Positions 43,338-52,908 of a stretch of DNA of 55,666 nt are shown one piece after another. Position 1 is the first letter of the stretch; each line of letters begins with the position of its first letter. Both the position numbers and the translations under genes were made by a program. The stretch comes from Fibrobacter sp. (GTDB lineage Bacteria; Fibrobacterota; Fibrobacteria; Fibrobacterales; Fibrobacteraceae): contig JAGDBD010000051.1 of the NCBI GenBank assembly GCA_017959225.1, positions 1 through 55,666 on the forward strand, given 5' to 3'. Below the pieces are notes generated by a model. The model saw only the letters and a program-made list of their open reading frames with translations. It was not told the origin of the DNA and made no database searches.

Positions 43338-44876
43338 CTAGTAAAAGTAATTCAGGTCCACAACTGCGTAATTGGAGTTATTTTCGGTTCCAATCAAAAG
43401 CTTGGGACGCACCCCCAGGGATTTCACCCAATCCTTGTCAAAAGCTTCGCAAAAACCGTTGGAATCCGAAAGAACGAGCAATTCTTTACAACCGGTGCGT
43501 TTGCAAATCGAAGGCAACTCCGAAAGATTTCCCAAAAGGAATTCACGATTTTCATCCGTGACGCGCTCCGGCAACGCCGACACGCATCCGAGCAAATTAA
43601 GCCCCGGTTTTAAATGATAACGGTCAAACCAACAGTCGATTTTATCGGTCGTTCCACCGAGCAAAATGGAGCGCTTGGCTTTTCCCGAAAAGATCTGGTA
43701 AAAATATTCCAGCCAAAAAAGCAAGCGCCGCCAAAACACACTGCAAAAGACAATTCCTATCGCCGGGAAGGCCACCGCAGCATCCGTTCCAAGCAAAAAG
43801 ACAGAACTCAAAACGCCGATAGTTCCAAAAGGAATCAAAAATTTAAAAAGCCGCAAGCCGTCCAATTTTGGAGAGACATAATCCCCCGCCAAAGCAAGAG
43901 GAAGCCATGTAAACAAGGCGAGCATTCCCACAGCTTCCCGCGACAGCGAATCCGATTGCGAATAGATCAGTGCGCAAAGGCCGACCATCGCCACATCCAC
44001 AAGCATTTTCCACCACTGCGGCACAAGACGAGAAAACACGCCGATCAATGCGGCAAAAAAGATTCCGAGCGCAATGATAAATGTCGGCATATGATAGTTG
44101 TGATGTTTTTGGGCAAAGATCAGCATTGCCATGTAAAAGTTCACAAAAGTACGCCAACGCCGAGTCTTACTGCTCTGCCCCTTAAAATGTAAAATGCTCG
44201 TTCCCGGGAAGTAGTAATTGTGGAATCCGAGTTTTTTTATGCGCAAGCAAATATCCAAATCTTCACCATACATGAAGTAGTCTTCATCAAAACCCTTCAG
44301 TTGGTTAAAGATTTCCCGTTTCACCCCAAGGAACGAACCGCTAACGGCATCCACTTCCGTTTCCGCATCCGGATCCAGATACGACATGTTATACGATGCA
44401 AATAGTTTGCTCTTGGGAAATAACGCCGAAAGACCGATGGTTTTACAAATGGCGGCAAAGGGCGAAGGAAATGATCTTCTACAGGCCCACTGTAATGTAC
44501 CGTCCCCATTCAAAATTTTACAGCCGACAGCACCAGCATCCGGCTTTGAAGCCATATAAGCAAGTGTGCTTTGGAACGTTCCTTTTGAAACAACCGTATC
44601 CGGGTTGATGAAAAAAATGATTTCTTTCGTCGCCTGTCGAGCGGCCAAATTGCAGCCTTTGCCAAAGCCCAAGTTCCGCGGACTATCGATCCAATGCACA
44701 TGGGGAAACGCTTTTTTCTGTTCTTCCAAAACTGGAATCGGAGAGCCGTTGTCCACCACAAAAATTTCGGAATCGATTCCTTTAAGCGCATCCGTTACGG
44801 ACGCAACGCACGCCGAAATATAGTCGCGAGAATTATAGGCAACAATGACAACTGAACAAGAAAGCGAAGAACTCAT
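43338..44876 (-). CDS. GT2 glycosyltransferase with membrane region and extra C-terminal domain
   Basis: 512 residues. Residues 1-235 are a GT-A glycosyltransferase of family 2, rhamnosyltransferase-like (SVVIVAYNSRDYI, FVVDNGSP, FINPDTVV, EDLDICLRIKKLG). About four to six membrane helices follow to about 400. The last 110 residues (SILLGGTTDKIDCW, GNLSELPSICKRTGCKELLVLSD) look like the Rossmann-type domain found in front of WbaP-type sugar transferases, here without a transferase. The sugar and acceptor are unknown; surface polysaccharide or protein glycan synthesis is likely. Confidence 0.85.
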   Translation of the reverse strand: MSSSLSCSVVIVAYNSRDYISACVASVTDALKGIDSEIFVVDNGSPIPVLEEQKKAFPHVHWIDSPRNLGFGKGCNLAARQATKEIIFFINPDTVVSKGTFQSTLAYMASKPDAGAVGCKILNGDGTLQWACRRSFPSPFAAICKTIGLSALFPKSKLFASYNMSYLDPDAETEVDAVSGSFLGVKREIFNQLKGFDEDYFMYGEDLDICLRIKKLGFHNYYFPGTSILHFKGQSSKTRRWRTFVNFYMAMLIFAQKHHNYHMPTFIIALGIFFAALIGVFSRLVPQWWKMLVDVAMVGLCALIYSQSDSLSREAVGMLALFTWLPLALAGDYVSPKLDGLRLFKFLIPFGTIGVLSSVFLLGTDAAVAFPAIGIVFCSVFWRRLLFWLEYFYQIFSGKAKRSILLGGTTDKIDCWFDRYHLKPGLNLLGCVSALPERVTDENREFLLGNLSELPSICKRTGCKELLVLSDSNGFCEAFDKDWVKSLGVRPKLLIGTENNSNYAVVDLNYFY

Positions 44877-44895
44877 CGGCCTCCCTCCCCTACAA

Positions 44896-45609
44896 TCAGG
44901 AACGCTTAAAACGCAATTTCAAAACAAGGAAAAACGCTTCGGAAATAATTCCGCCGCTCATCTTCGAAACGCCACGGACACGGTCCGTAAAGACGATGGG
45001 GATTTCCTTTACACGAAGTCCCTTTTTCCAAATTTTAAAAGTAGTTTCAATTTGGAAGCAATAGCCGTCGCTTTTCATGCCCGAAAGATCCAACGCTTCG
45101 AGAGCCGAGCGTCTAAAGCATTTAAAACCTCCCGTCGCATCTTTCACCGGAATGCCCGTTACAATGCGGGTATAAACATTGGCAAAGTAGCTGAGCAAAA
45201 GACGCTTCCAGTCCCAGTTCACAACACCGATTTTTTTACCGCTGTAGCGACTGCCGAGGACCAAGTCCGCATCTTCCGCCGCTTCAAGAAAACGGGGCAG
45301 GTCGTTCGGATTGTGACTAAAGTCCGCATCCATTTCGAAGACCCGTTCAAAGCCGTTTTCAAGGGCCCATTTGAATCCGGTCACATACGCCGTGCCAAGG
45401 CCCATCTTTTTTGGGCGACGGAGCAAATGGACTTTCGGATTTTCTTTGGAAAGATTTTCAACAATGTCACCCGTTCCATCGGGAGAACCATCGTCCACCA
45501 CCAGAACTTCCAAACAGGGATCCTGCTTTAAAACTTCCGGAATGATGAGCGTAATATTTTCTTTTTCGTTATACGTCGGGATGATGACGAGACTTTTTGG
45601 AAAACTCAT
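44896..45609 (-). CDS. GT2 glycosyltransferase, polyprenol-phosphate mannose synthase type
   Basis: 237 residues. LVIIPTYNEKENI, LVVDDGSPDGTGD and FEMDADFSHNP are the motifs of dolichol-phosphate mannose synthase-like enzymes; there is no membrane helix. It probably charges a polyprenyl phosphate with mannose or glucose. It overlaps the preceding GT gene by 4 nt. Confidence 0.88.
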   Translation of the reverse strand: MSFPKSLVIIPTYNEKENITLIIPEVLKQDPCLEVLVVDDGSPDGTGDIVENLSKENPKVHLLRRPKKMGLGTAYVTGFKWALENGFERVFEMDADFSHNPNDLPRFLEAAEDADLVLGSRYSGKKIGVVNWDWKRLLLSYFANVYTRIVTGIPVKDATGGFKCFRRSALEALDLSGMKSDGYCFQIETTFKIWKKGLRVKEIPIVFTDRVRGVSKMSGGIISEAFFLVLKLRFKRS

Positions 45610-46565
45610 ACTCGGCGATCCTCCTCCAGAACATCAATATTTCCGCGAACCGTTTCGGCAATCGGATAGAGCTGCTTTTTGTTGCGGCTGAAAAGTTCGG
45701 CCAAAAATCCGAGAGAAAACAGTTGAATTCCCATGAGAAGCGAGAAGCCTCCCACAACGATCAGCGGACGCAAATGGAGAGCTCCCGTCTGCAACCATTC
45801 CACGCCAAAGTACCCAAAGACCGCACCGCCAAACAGCAAAAAGAGCAGTCCAAAGAGTCCAAAGAAATGCAAAGGTTTTGTCGCAAACTTGTTCAAGAAC
45901 AGAAGCGTCAGCAAATCGAGAAATCCCGAAATCAAACGGGAAACGCCATACTTGGACGAACCATGCACACGGGCGCGATGTGCCACCGGCATTTCCGTTA
46001 CACGAGCGCCTTGCCACTTGGCCATCACCGGAATAAAACGGTGGAAGTCGCCGTATAGATTGATGAATCGAACCACCGATGCGCGGTAAAGTTTAATACC
46101 GCAGTTGAAATCGTGAAGGCGCTTGCCGCAGACCGCCGAAACCGTCAAATTGAAGAGCTTGGAAGGCCAAGTTTTATGCCACGGATCGTGACGGTGCACC
46201 TTCCAACCCGAAACGAGGTCAAAGCCTTCGTCCAGAATCTTCATCATCTTCGGGATTTCTCGGGGATCGTCCTGCAAATCGCCGTCAAGCGTTGCGATCA
46301 ATTCACCACGAGCCTTGGAAAATCCGAGAGAAAGAGCATCCGCCTTTCCACAGTTGAACTGGAAGCGGAACAGCCGTAAAAAATCATACTGCTTAGAAAG
46401 TTCCAGAAGGACTTCCCAAGAGCGGTCACGGCTACCGTCATCAATCACGATAACTTCGAAAGACTTCCCTGTCGGCGTAATCGCATCGACAATTTCTTTC
46501 ATCAACTCAGGAAGATTTTCTTCTTCTTCCTTGACCGGAATTACAAGACTCAAATCCATACACAT
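45606..46565 (-). CDS. GT2 glycosyltransferase with two C-terminal membrane helices (GtrB/ArnC-like)
   Basis: 319 residues. LSLVIPVKEEEENLPEL, VIDDGSRDRSW and LDGDLQDDP are the core; two long helices lie at about 225-290. Such enzymes attach a sugar to undecaprenyl phosphate and hand it to membrane glycosyltransferases. The first ATG (46565) lies close to AGGA; the in-frame ATG at 46559 has better ribosome-site spacing and may be the true start. The DUF2723 protein upstream is a natural user of its product. Confidence 0.87.
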   Translation of the reverse strand: MCMDLSLVIPVKEEEENLPELMKEIVDAITPTGKSFEVIVIDDGSRDRSWEVLLELSKQYDFLRLFRFQFNCGKADALSLGFSKARGELIATLDGDLQDDPREIPKMMKILDEGFDLVSGWKVHRHDPWHKTWPSKLFNLTVSAVCGKRLHDFNCGIKLYRASVVRFINLYGDFHRFIPVMAKWQGARVTEMPVAHRARVHGSSKYGVSRLISGFLDLLTLLFLNKFATKPLHFFGLFGLLFLLFGGAVFGYFGVEWLQTGALHLRPLIVVGGFSLLMGIQLFSLGFLAELFSRNKKQLYPIAETVRGNIDVLEEDRRV

Positions 46566-46580
46566 TTCCTAAAAGCCTGA

Positions 46581-49500
46581 TCAGTTCGAATCCGGGACAA
46601 CCGTCAGGTTTTCCCGCATGGTTTCCACGGAGCGGCGATTCATTTCCAAACGAGCGCGTCCCTGTTCATCATAAACCGGTACGTTTTCAAGGCCCTTGTC
46701 CAAGTATTCCATCGCACGCTTCTTGTCACGGACCACTTCGAGAACGTAAGCGGCAGCCCAATAGCAGCGCCATTCTTCCGGGAACTGGTAAATGCCCTTG
46801 TCGAGGAAGTGAAGTGCAAAATTCACCTTTTCATCGACAGTCTTTTTCTTCGAAACCGTCAACGGATTTCCATCGCGAAGAAGCGCTTCGACCTCTTCAC
46901 GAACTTCGAAAGCGATCTGCAAATAGAGGGAAGTATAGCTCGAAAGAAGACGGGTCGTTTCACCGTTGATATAAGCCGTACCGTCACCGAGTCCGCGATA
47001 TTTATAAACGCTGTCAACAAGGTAAGCAGTGCGTTCCATGTCAAAGTCTTTGTTCACAGCGCGGCGATCCGTGGTATCGCCTTGGACGAAGTTATAAACC
47101 ATGCCTTCCTGGACCAAGTACTTTTCAAGGCCCATAAAGTTCGATTGTCCAACCGTCGTCGAGAAGTGGAGCGGACGGTCGATGTTGTTCATCGCAAGGT
47201 CCATCACAAGCTTATACTGCGTAAGCATGATTCCTGCACGGGATCTTGCCTGCCAATCCTTGAAGGCGCTGTAAACCTGGTACATCACCAGGTACTGCTT
47301 CAACTTTGACGTATCCGCATCCGCTTTGAGAGCTCCGGTGGAATCCTTCATGGATTCGATACGAGCCTGCAAAGCCGGAATCACACGGTCCGCCTTGGCA
47401 AGCCAAGTCTGCACATAATGCTCCGGATTGCGTTCGTTCAAGTCTCCGATCGCCATGGATTTTTCAATCCCTTCGGCATCGTAGCTGAGCTTCAAAATCG
47501 GCTCCTGGACAAGCATCTGTTTAATGTACCAGTCCGTGTTACCGAGAGAAAGGTTCACCACGCGAACATCCTTGCGGATGCCTGCAACTTCCTGCGCAAA
47601 CCAGAGCGGGAACGTGTCGTTATCGCCGTTCGTAAAGAGAATCGCATTCGGACGGCAACTCATGAGAAGGTTATACGCATAATCCCACGGGACCCAAAGT
47701 CCAGAACGGTCATGTTCGTGATAATTGGAAACTCCCGGAATCACGGAGCAAATAAGCACAAATGCCACCGCAACCGGAACAGCAAAAGCAGCCGCATTCA
47801 AAGCGAGAATGTACACGAGGATACCGATACCGATACCGAAAATCAAGCTCATAAAGATGTACGCCGGCGTGTAGAAATAATCACGTTCGCGCACTTCGAT
47901 ATGAACCGCTTCCGGGAACGGAGCACGACGTCCGATCTTCGCATAAGCGGCTTCAATCTTCTTCCAGGTCAACCAAGTGTTCGAATTTTCCAAATCGTTT
48001 AGATTCTTTTCCGCATTCGAAATCGCCGAAGCGTCCGCATTACGGTAGCGGAGCGAGTTCAGCTTCAGCTTGGCATGTTCCACCTTTTGACGCATATCGA
48101 TCAGTTCGTTCGGATCCGGAACGCTCGGAATGCTAATACCCGCCTGGGCCAAATCCCGAACATTCGTTTCCATCGCAGACTTCCAATACTTGTAATCCCG
48201 CGAAGAATCCATGCGCATGCCGTCAGCAAAATTGATATAGAACAAAAGGCCAAGCGAGCAGATTCCGTAAAGCAGCGAAATATAGACGCCCAGTTTTTTG
48301 TTTCTGCGATAAGAGAAAACGCAAACCGCAACGATCGCTCCATTCAAGACCAAGAACCAAATCAGCTGCATCGGAACGTTATCGCCCATCACAGCCATCT
48401 GTGTCGGAATGTAGAAGCCAAAGCGTTTAATCGGCACATTTTCGGACGGATCAAAAGTATAAGTTCCGTTGCCAAAAGTCACGCCACCCACCTTAAAGGG
48501 CAAGTACTGCGCAATCTGATATCCACCGTAACCCATGTTCGGGAACGAAAGGAACTGGTGAGCCGTCTGCGCACGGCGATGGAAAGCGCGAGAAAGCATG
48601 CCTTCCGAGCCATATTGCTTACGGGCAAGGAAGTCGTTAAAGGCGCTCCAGTTTTCCGATTCAAAGAGTTTTCCCAGTTGCAGGTTTCCCTGTTCATCTT
48701 TAAAATTCAATTCCGGATCATTTTCATCGATCACCGGATTCAATTCGGAGCGGATCGGAATGTAAAGATGGGAGCTATATCCGAGCAAAGCCACCACAGC
48801 AAAAGCGAGTGCCAAGCGAATGCTCTTGTTGAGTTCCACAGAACCCGGACGTACCAATGCCAAAATGGCAAGCACAACCGCAGTCGCCAAGGAAATGGCA
48901 ATAAATCCAGACACATAATAAATCACCGAGCAAAGTAGAACGCCCGTCACCCAAATAGGAATGCGAGCGACAATCTTCTTCGGCTCCACAATCAAAAGCA
49001 AAACAAAAACAGCCGGAATCGTCAGAAGCGTATAAAGGTGCGCACCGACACCGAGGAATGCGATATAGCAGATAAAGACAAGAATGCGATTTCCCCAAGC
49101 GTCTTCCCGGTGGTCCACCCACTTAAGCGCAAGGTAAGAAATGAGCATCACAATAAACATGGCAAAGCCATAGACTTCCGCTTCGACAGCACTAAACCAG
49201 AAGGTATCGCTGAACGTCAAAAGGAGTCCTGCGCAAAGACCTGCAGAAGCAAGGGAAACTTTGCGAAGACCGGCAGAAACCTTATCCGCCAGTTTATCCG
49301 CAGAAAGGATCTTTGCCAAAAAATCCCAAGCGAAAAGCGAAGTGATGAAAACAGCCAAAGCCGAGCTCACCGCCGAGATATAGTTCAAACGCTTGGCGAT
49401 TTCTTCCACAAACGGAAGAATCACAATCATCACACGGGAAAGCAAAACAAAGAACGGCGTTCCAGGAGGGTGCGGAATGCCGAGTGTATTTGCACAGGCG

Positions 49501-49625
49501 ACAAATTCGCCACAGTCCCAGAAGCTCACCGTCGGAGCCATCGTCGAAACGTAAACGATCAGAGCGACGAGGAATGCCACCCCCGCAGTCAAAAACTTCA
49601 ACAAATTTTCAGAGATGTTCTTCAC
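46581..49625 (-). CDS. DUF2723 multi-pass membrane protein, protein O-mannosyltransferase-like
   Basis: 1014 residues from a GTG that overlaps the nusB stop by 1 nt. The N-terminal DUF2723 block has SFWDCGEFVACANTLGIPHPPGTP and about twelve membrane helices to residue 500. Another helix pair lies near 590-640, and about 360 residues of soluble C-terminus follow (NGDNDTFPLWFAQEVAGIRKDVRVVNLSL). The layout is that of GT-C glycosyltransferases using lipid-linked sugars. With three GT2 genes following it, a protein or surface glycosylation unit is likely. Confidence 0.83.
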   Translation of the reverse strand: MKNISENLLKFLTAGVAFLVALIVYVSTMAPTVSFWDCGEFVACANTLGIPHPPGTPFFVLLSRVMIVILPFVEEIAKRLNYISAVSSALAVFITSLFAWDFLAKILSADKLADKVSAGLRKVSLASAGLCAGLLLTFSDTFWFSAVEAEVYGFAMFIVMLISYLALKWVDHREDAWGNRILVFICYIAFLGVGAHLYTLLTIPAVFVLLLIVEPKKIVARIPIWVTGVLLCSVIYYVSGFIAISLATAVVLAILALVRPGSVELNKSIRLALAFAVVALLGYSSHLYIPIRSELNPVIDENDPELNFKDEQGNLQLGKLFESENWSAFNDFLARKQYGSEGMLSRAFHRRAQTAHQFLSFPNMGYGGYQIAQYLPFKVGGVTFGNGTYTFDPSENVPIKRFGFYIPTQMAVMGDNVPMQLIWFLVLNGAIVAVCVFSYRRNKKLGVYISLLYGICSLGLLFYINFADGMRMDSSRDYKYWKSAMETNVRDLAQAGISIPSVPDPNELIDMRQKVEHAKLKLNSLRYRNADASAISNAEKNLNDLENSNTWLTWKKIEAAYAKIGRRAPFPEAVHIEVRERDYFYTPAYIFMSLIFGIGIGILVYILALNAAAFAVPVAVAFVLICSVIPGVSNYHEHDRSGLWVPWDYAYNLLMSCRPNAILFTNGDNDTFPLWFAQEVAGIRKDVRVVNLSLGNTDWYIKQMLVQEPILKLSYDAEGIEKSMAIGDLNERNPEHYVQTWLAKADRVIPALQARIESMKDSTGALKADADTSKLKQYLVMYQVYSAFKDWQARSRAGIMLTQYKLVMDLAMNNIDRPLHFSTTVGQSNFMGLEKYLVQEGMVYNFVQGDTTDRRAVNKDFDMERTAYLVDSVYKYRGLGDGTAYINGETTRLLSSYTSLYLQIAFEVREEVEALLRDGNPLTVSKKKTVDEKVNFALHFLDKGIYQFPEEWRCYWAAAYVLEVVRDKKRAMEYLDKGLENVPVYDEQGRARLEMNRRSVETMRENLTVVPDSN

Positions 49626-50086
49626 TATTTTTCCTCCGAACGATCGCCCTTCGCGAGCATACCCTTGTCCCTAGCGTACTGGTTCAAAATTCCGTTGATA
49701 AAACGGGATGAAGATTCCGTGCTGAACTTGTTCGAAATCTGAACGGCTTCTTCCAAAACAACCTTCACCGGCACATCCGGTTCATACTGGAGTTCCGCCA
49801 GTGCCAAGCAAAGAATAATGCGGTCCAGAAGCGCCATGCGATCCAGATCCCAATCATGAGCCGTTGTCTTAATGATTTCTTCGAACTCGGCGCGGTGTTC
49901 CTGAACCAGGTCCACCAAAGACATTCCATAACGCTTCATTTCAGCGGGAAGTTCTTTCTTCGACGCTTCTTTGATACTAGCAAGAACGCCTTCGACACAG
50001 TCGCCTACCGAATGCATCGTAATTTCCATTGAATAGAGAAGTTCCATTGCAAACACACGTGCGGATCTTCTATTTATCGACTTCAT
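49625..50086 (-). CDS. nusB: Transcription antitermination factor NusB
   Basis: 153 residues, all helical: SARVFAMELLYSMEI at the start, MALLDRIILCLALAELQY and VVLEEAVQISNKFSTESSSRFINGILNQ near the end. It helps antitermination of rRNA operons. It overlaps ribH by 4 nt, the common ribH-nusB pairing. Confidence 0.95.
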   Translation of the reverse strand: MKSINRRSARVFAMELLYSMEITMHSVGDCVEGVLASIKEASKKELPAEMKRYGMSLVDLVQEHRAEFEEIIKTTAHDWDLDRMALLDRIILCLALAELQYEPDVPVKVVLEEAVQISNKFSTESSSRFINGILNQYARDKGMLAKGDRSEEK

Positions 50087-50559
50087 ACAAGTTCCTTGTA
50101 AAGATTCACCATTTCAACAGCACTTTCTGCGCAATCAGCACCCTTATTACCAGCCTTCAAACCGGAACGGGCCATCGCCTGATCCACATTGTCCGTAGTC
50201 AAAACACCAAAAATCACCGGGACCTGGCCGTTTGCAGCAAGAGCCGCCGTTCCGCTTGTCACCGCATTGACAACGCAGTCAAAGTGCGGAGTTTCACCAC
50301 GGATCACCGCTCCGAGCACGATTACCGCGTCAAAGCTCTTCGAATCCACAAAACGTTTTGCCACGCCCGTCAGTTCAAAAGCACCGGGCACATGCGCCAC
50401 GGAAATCGAATCCGATTCCACGCCCAAGGCTTCGAGTTTTGAAATAGCGCCAGACAAAAGACCGCCTGTCACCGGCGTATTGAAATCGGCGACCGCGATA
50501 GCGATGCGCATACCTTTGCCGTCAAGGCTTCTCTTGTAAGTTTTGACTTCTTTCGTCAT
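50083..50559 (-). CDS. ribH: 6,7-dimethyl-8-ribityllumazine synthase
   Basis: 158 residues. VADFNTPVTGGLLSGA, HVPGAFELTGVAKRF, VLGAVIRGETPHFD and GVLTTDNVDQA are the family motifs (catalytic His in RGETPHFD). It makes the riboflavin precursor lumazine. Confidence 0.96.
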   Translation of the reverse strand: MTKEVKTYKRSLDGKGMRIAIAVADFNTPVTGGLLSGAISKLEALGVESDSISVAHVPGAFELTGVAKRFVDSKSFDAVIVLGAVIRGETPHFDCVVNAVTSGTAALAANGQVPVIFGVLTTDNVDQAMARSGLKAGNKGADCAESAVEMVNLYKELV

Positions 50560-50570
50560 GGGATCGTTCC

Positions 50571-51776
50571 TTATTTATCCAAATTGTTCAAGATGTGACC
50601 CATCTTTTCTTTTTTCGTCTGCAAATAAAAGCGGTCTTCCGGGGTCGGAGGAATTTCAATCGGAACACGTTCGACGATTTCAAGGCCATAGCCGTCAATA
50701 CCCGTCACCTTAGCGGGATTGTTCGTCAAAAGGCGCATTTGTTTTACACCCAGATCCTTTAAAATCTGAGCGCCGATTCCATATTCCCGAAGATCCGGTT
50801 TAAACCCAAGGCGCTGGTTCGCTTCCACCGTGTCAAAGCCCTGTTCCTGAAGTTCATAAGCGCGAAGCTTATTGCAAAGTCCAATTCCACGGCCTTCCTG
50901 ATTGCGCATATAAAGGAACACGCCGCCGTGTTCACCGATAAAACGCATAGCGCTTTCAAGCTGGGCACCGCAGTCGCACCGACGAGATCCAAAAATGTCA
51001 CCCGTCAAACACTCGCTGTGAACGCGCACGTAAATCGGCTTCGAATAGTCCAAATCACCGGAGACCCAGGCAATATGTTCAGATCCGTCCGTTCTGCTGC
51101 GGTAACCATATGCGCGGAAATTGCCGAACTTGGTCGGCACATGGGGAGCGGCCACCCGTTCCACAAAAGATTCCGTACGAAGGCGGTAAGCGATCAAGTC
51201 GCGAATAGAAATAATCTTCAATCCAAACTTTTTGGCCACTTCCTGAAGCTGCGGCATACGAGCCATCGTACCGTCTTCGTTCATAATTTCGATCAGGGCC
51301 GCCGCTGGACGAAGGCCTGCAAGCTTAGCCAAGTCCACAGCCGCTTCCGTATGACCCGCACGGCGAAGAACGCCTTCTTCCTGTGCATAAAGCGGAGAAA
51401 TATGGCCCGGGCGTCCAAAATCGCTAGGCTTTGAATTCGGGTCCGCAAGGGCGAGAATTGTCGCTGCGCGATCATGCGCAGACACGCCCGTTGTACAGCC
51501 TTCGATTTTATCCACCATAATGGTGAACGGTGTTCCCAGCATGGAAGTATTTTCCGCGGTCTGACGGGAAAGTTCAAGTTCCTGGCAGCGGGATTTCGGA
51601 AGGGGGCAGCAAAGCACGCCACGGCCTTCGTGCAGCATAAAGTTCACCTTCTCCGGTGTAATCTTTTCAGCCGCAATAATGAAGTCGCCTTCGTTTTCGC
51701 GATCTTCGTCATCCACGACAACCAAAAACTTGCCATTTTTGAAATCTTCAATGGCTTCTTCAATCGTGTTAAGCAC
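50571..51776 (-). CDS. ribBA: Bifunctional GTP cyclohydrolase II / DHBP synthase
   Basis: 401 residues from a GTG start at 51776, overlapping ribE by 8 nt. RibB domain (1-200): [36 protein letters not shown]. RibA domain (205-390): [19 protein letters not shown] with the three zinc cysteines and [10 protein letters not shown]. It supplies both precursors of riboflavin. Confidence 0.96.
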   Translation of the reverse strand: MLNTIEEAIEDFKNGKFLVVVDDEDRENEGDFIIAAEKITPEKVNFMLHEGRGVLCCPLPKSRCQELELSRQTAENTSMLGTPFTIMVDKIEGCTTGVSAHDRAATILALADPNSKPSDFGRPGHISPLYAQEEGVLRRAGHTEAAVDLAKLAGLRPAAALIEIMNEDGTMARMPQLQEVAKKFGLKIISIRDLIAYRLRTESFVERVAAPHVPTKFGNFRAYGYRSRTDGSEHIAWVSGDLDYSKPIYVRVHSECLTGDIFGSRRCDCGAQLESAMRFIGEHGGVFLYMRNQEGRGIGLCNKLRAYELQEQGFDTVEANQRLGFKPDLREYGIGAQILKDLGVKQMRLLTNNPAKVTGIDGYGLEIVERVPIEIPPTPEDRFYLQTKKEKMGHILNNLDK

Positions 51777-52368
51777 GGTCTCTTTCCTCTAAATAGTTTT
51801 CAATGTACTTGCCGAGCATATCCACTTCCACGTTCACCACGGTCCCCACTTCCCAATTCCGCAGATTCGTACGGGAAAGGGTGTCCGGGATAATCGCCAC
51901 GCGAATGGACTTTTCATTTTTTTCAGCTACAGTCAAGCTGATTCCGTTCAAGGCTATCGAACCGCGACGGATCACATAGCGTCTTAAATTTTCCGGCAAT
52001 TCCAGTTCTACTTCTACACCGGCTTCCCGAGGAATCAGCGAAAGAACCTTCACCGTCGTATCCACATGCCCCATTACAAAGTGGCCGCCCATCAAAGAAT
52101 CCGCCCGGCAAGCAAGTTCAAGATTCACAAGCTTCCCCACCGACGCATTTTTGAACGATGTATTTTCCACCGTCTGGCGCATCAAACAGAAAGTCGCTTC
52201 ATCGGGAGTCCGTTCTTCAATCGAAAGGCAAACTCCATCATTTGCAACACTGTCGCCTAATTTGCAATTCTTAAAAAAGCCCGGAGAACGGAGCCGCATC
52301 GTGAGCGCATCGCCACGGGTCTCCAAAGAGATTATTTCACCGGTCGCTTGAATTATACCTGTAAACAT
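51769..52368 (-). CDS. ribE: Riboflavin synthase alpha subunit
   Basis: 199 residues from the ATG at 52368. The open frame continues to 52446, but MFTGIIQ is the canonical N-terminus. Two lumazine-binding repeats: residues 1-95 ([15 protein letters not shown]) and 97-190 ([14 protein letters not shown]). It converts lumazine to riboflavin. A -10-like TATTTT(TG) at 52377-52382 lies 8 nt before the ATG with no ribosome site and no good -35, so the start may be leaderless. No FMN riboswitch is visible upstream. Confidence 0.94.
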   Translation of the reverse strand: MFTGIIQATGEIISLETRGDALTMRLRSPGFFKNCKLGDSVANDGVCLSIEERTPDEATFCLMRQTVENTSFKNASVGKLVNLELACRADSLMGGHFVMGHVDTTVKVLSLIPREAGVEVELELPENLRRYVIRRGSIALNGISLTVAEKNEKSIRVAIIPDTLSRTNLRNWEVGTVVNVEVDMLGKYIENYLEERDRA

Positions 52369-52446
52369 ACACCGCAAAAATAGAAAATCCAAATTTTGAC
52401 GACCGAGCATGCGCCTAGGAATAGCCCACAAAAGGCTTTTTCGCAT

Positions 52447-52477
52447 AAAAAAAGGCCTCGCTCAAAAGAGCGAGACC
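52447..52477 (-). terminator. Rho-independent terminator after the 52544 gene
   Basis: On the minus strand CTCGCTC and GAGCGAG pair around TTTT, with two more G-C pairs outside one mismatch, followed by a run of seven T. It ends the sigma54-controlled unit and separates it from ribE. Confidence 0.9.
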
Positions 52478-52543
52478 CTGGGTTTGGTTTGGGGTATTTT
52501 CAAAGTAACTATTTCAAAAAAACGAATCAAGCGAGAAACCCGC

Positions 52544-52861
52544 TCATTTTTCACATTCTTCTCCGAAATATTTGATCTGCTCCTTCGGTCGGAACTCGTC
52601 TTCCCGAATTTTCATCATTTTGTTTTCACGCATGCTTTCAAGGCGTCCTTCCAACCGTTCGGAACGCTGCATCTGATTCATTACCCGATGCTCCATGAGC
52701 GTAGAACGGGACTCCGAAGAAAGTGCCCGCACACGTTCCACAATATCATTTTCCGAAATAGAGCGATTGGCCAGTTTTGATTCCAAAGAAGATGTTTCTT
52801 CAACCGCAGAAGCAAACACTGCCGCACACACTACTAGGATATAAAGAAACATCTTTTTCAT
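52544..52861 (-). CDS. Small secreted protein, Arg/Glu-rich, unknown
   Basis: 105 residues. A signal peptide ends near FASA (residue 18-19), followed by a charged helical region (RVRALSSESRSTLMEHR, RSERLEGRLESMREN) and the end KYFGEECEK. No family is recognised. In length, leader, Ser-rich start and Arg/Glu helices it resembles the 54178 gene. A sigma54 promoter lies directly upstream and a terminator follows, so it can be transcribed alone. Confidence 0.75.
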   Translation of the reverse strand: MKKMFLYILVVCAAVFASAVEETSSLESKLANRSISENDIVERVRALSSESRSTLMEHRVMNQMQRSERLEGRLESMRENKMMKIREDEFRPKEQIKYFGEECEK

Positions 52862-52872
52862 ACCCTAGATAA

Positions 52873-52889
52873 CGCAAATTCCGTGCCAA
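52873..52889 (-). promoter_or_regulatory. sigma54 promoter of the 52544 gene
   Basis: Minus strand TTGGCACGGAATTTGCG is a full match to the -24/-12 consensus TGGCACG-N4-TTGC, with GG and GC separated by 10 nt. The ATG follows 12 nt after the GC, so the expected start point lies 1 nt before it. Confidence 0.88.
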
Positions 52890-52908
52890 ACTTTTTCAAG
52901 GATCCGAT

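Noticed and set aside
52369-52540. FMN riboswitch before ribE
   Set aside because: The conserved AGGG...GACCGGCGGT-type elements are missing; the hairpin present is a terminator of the gene upstream.
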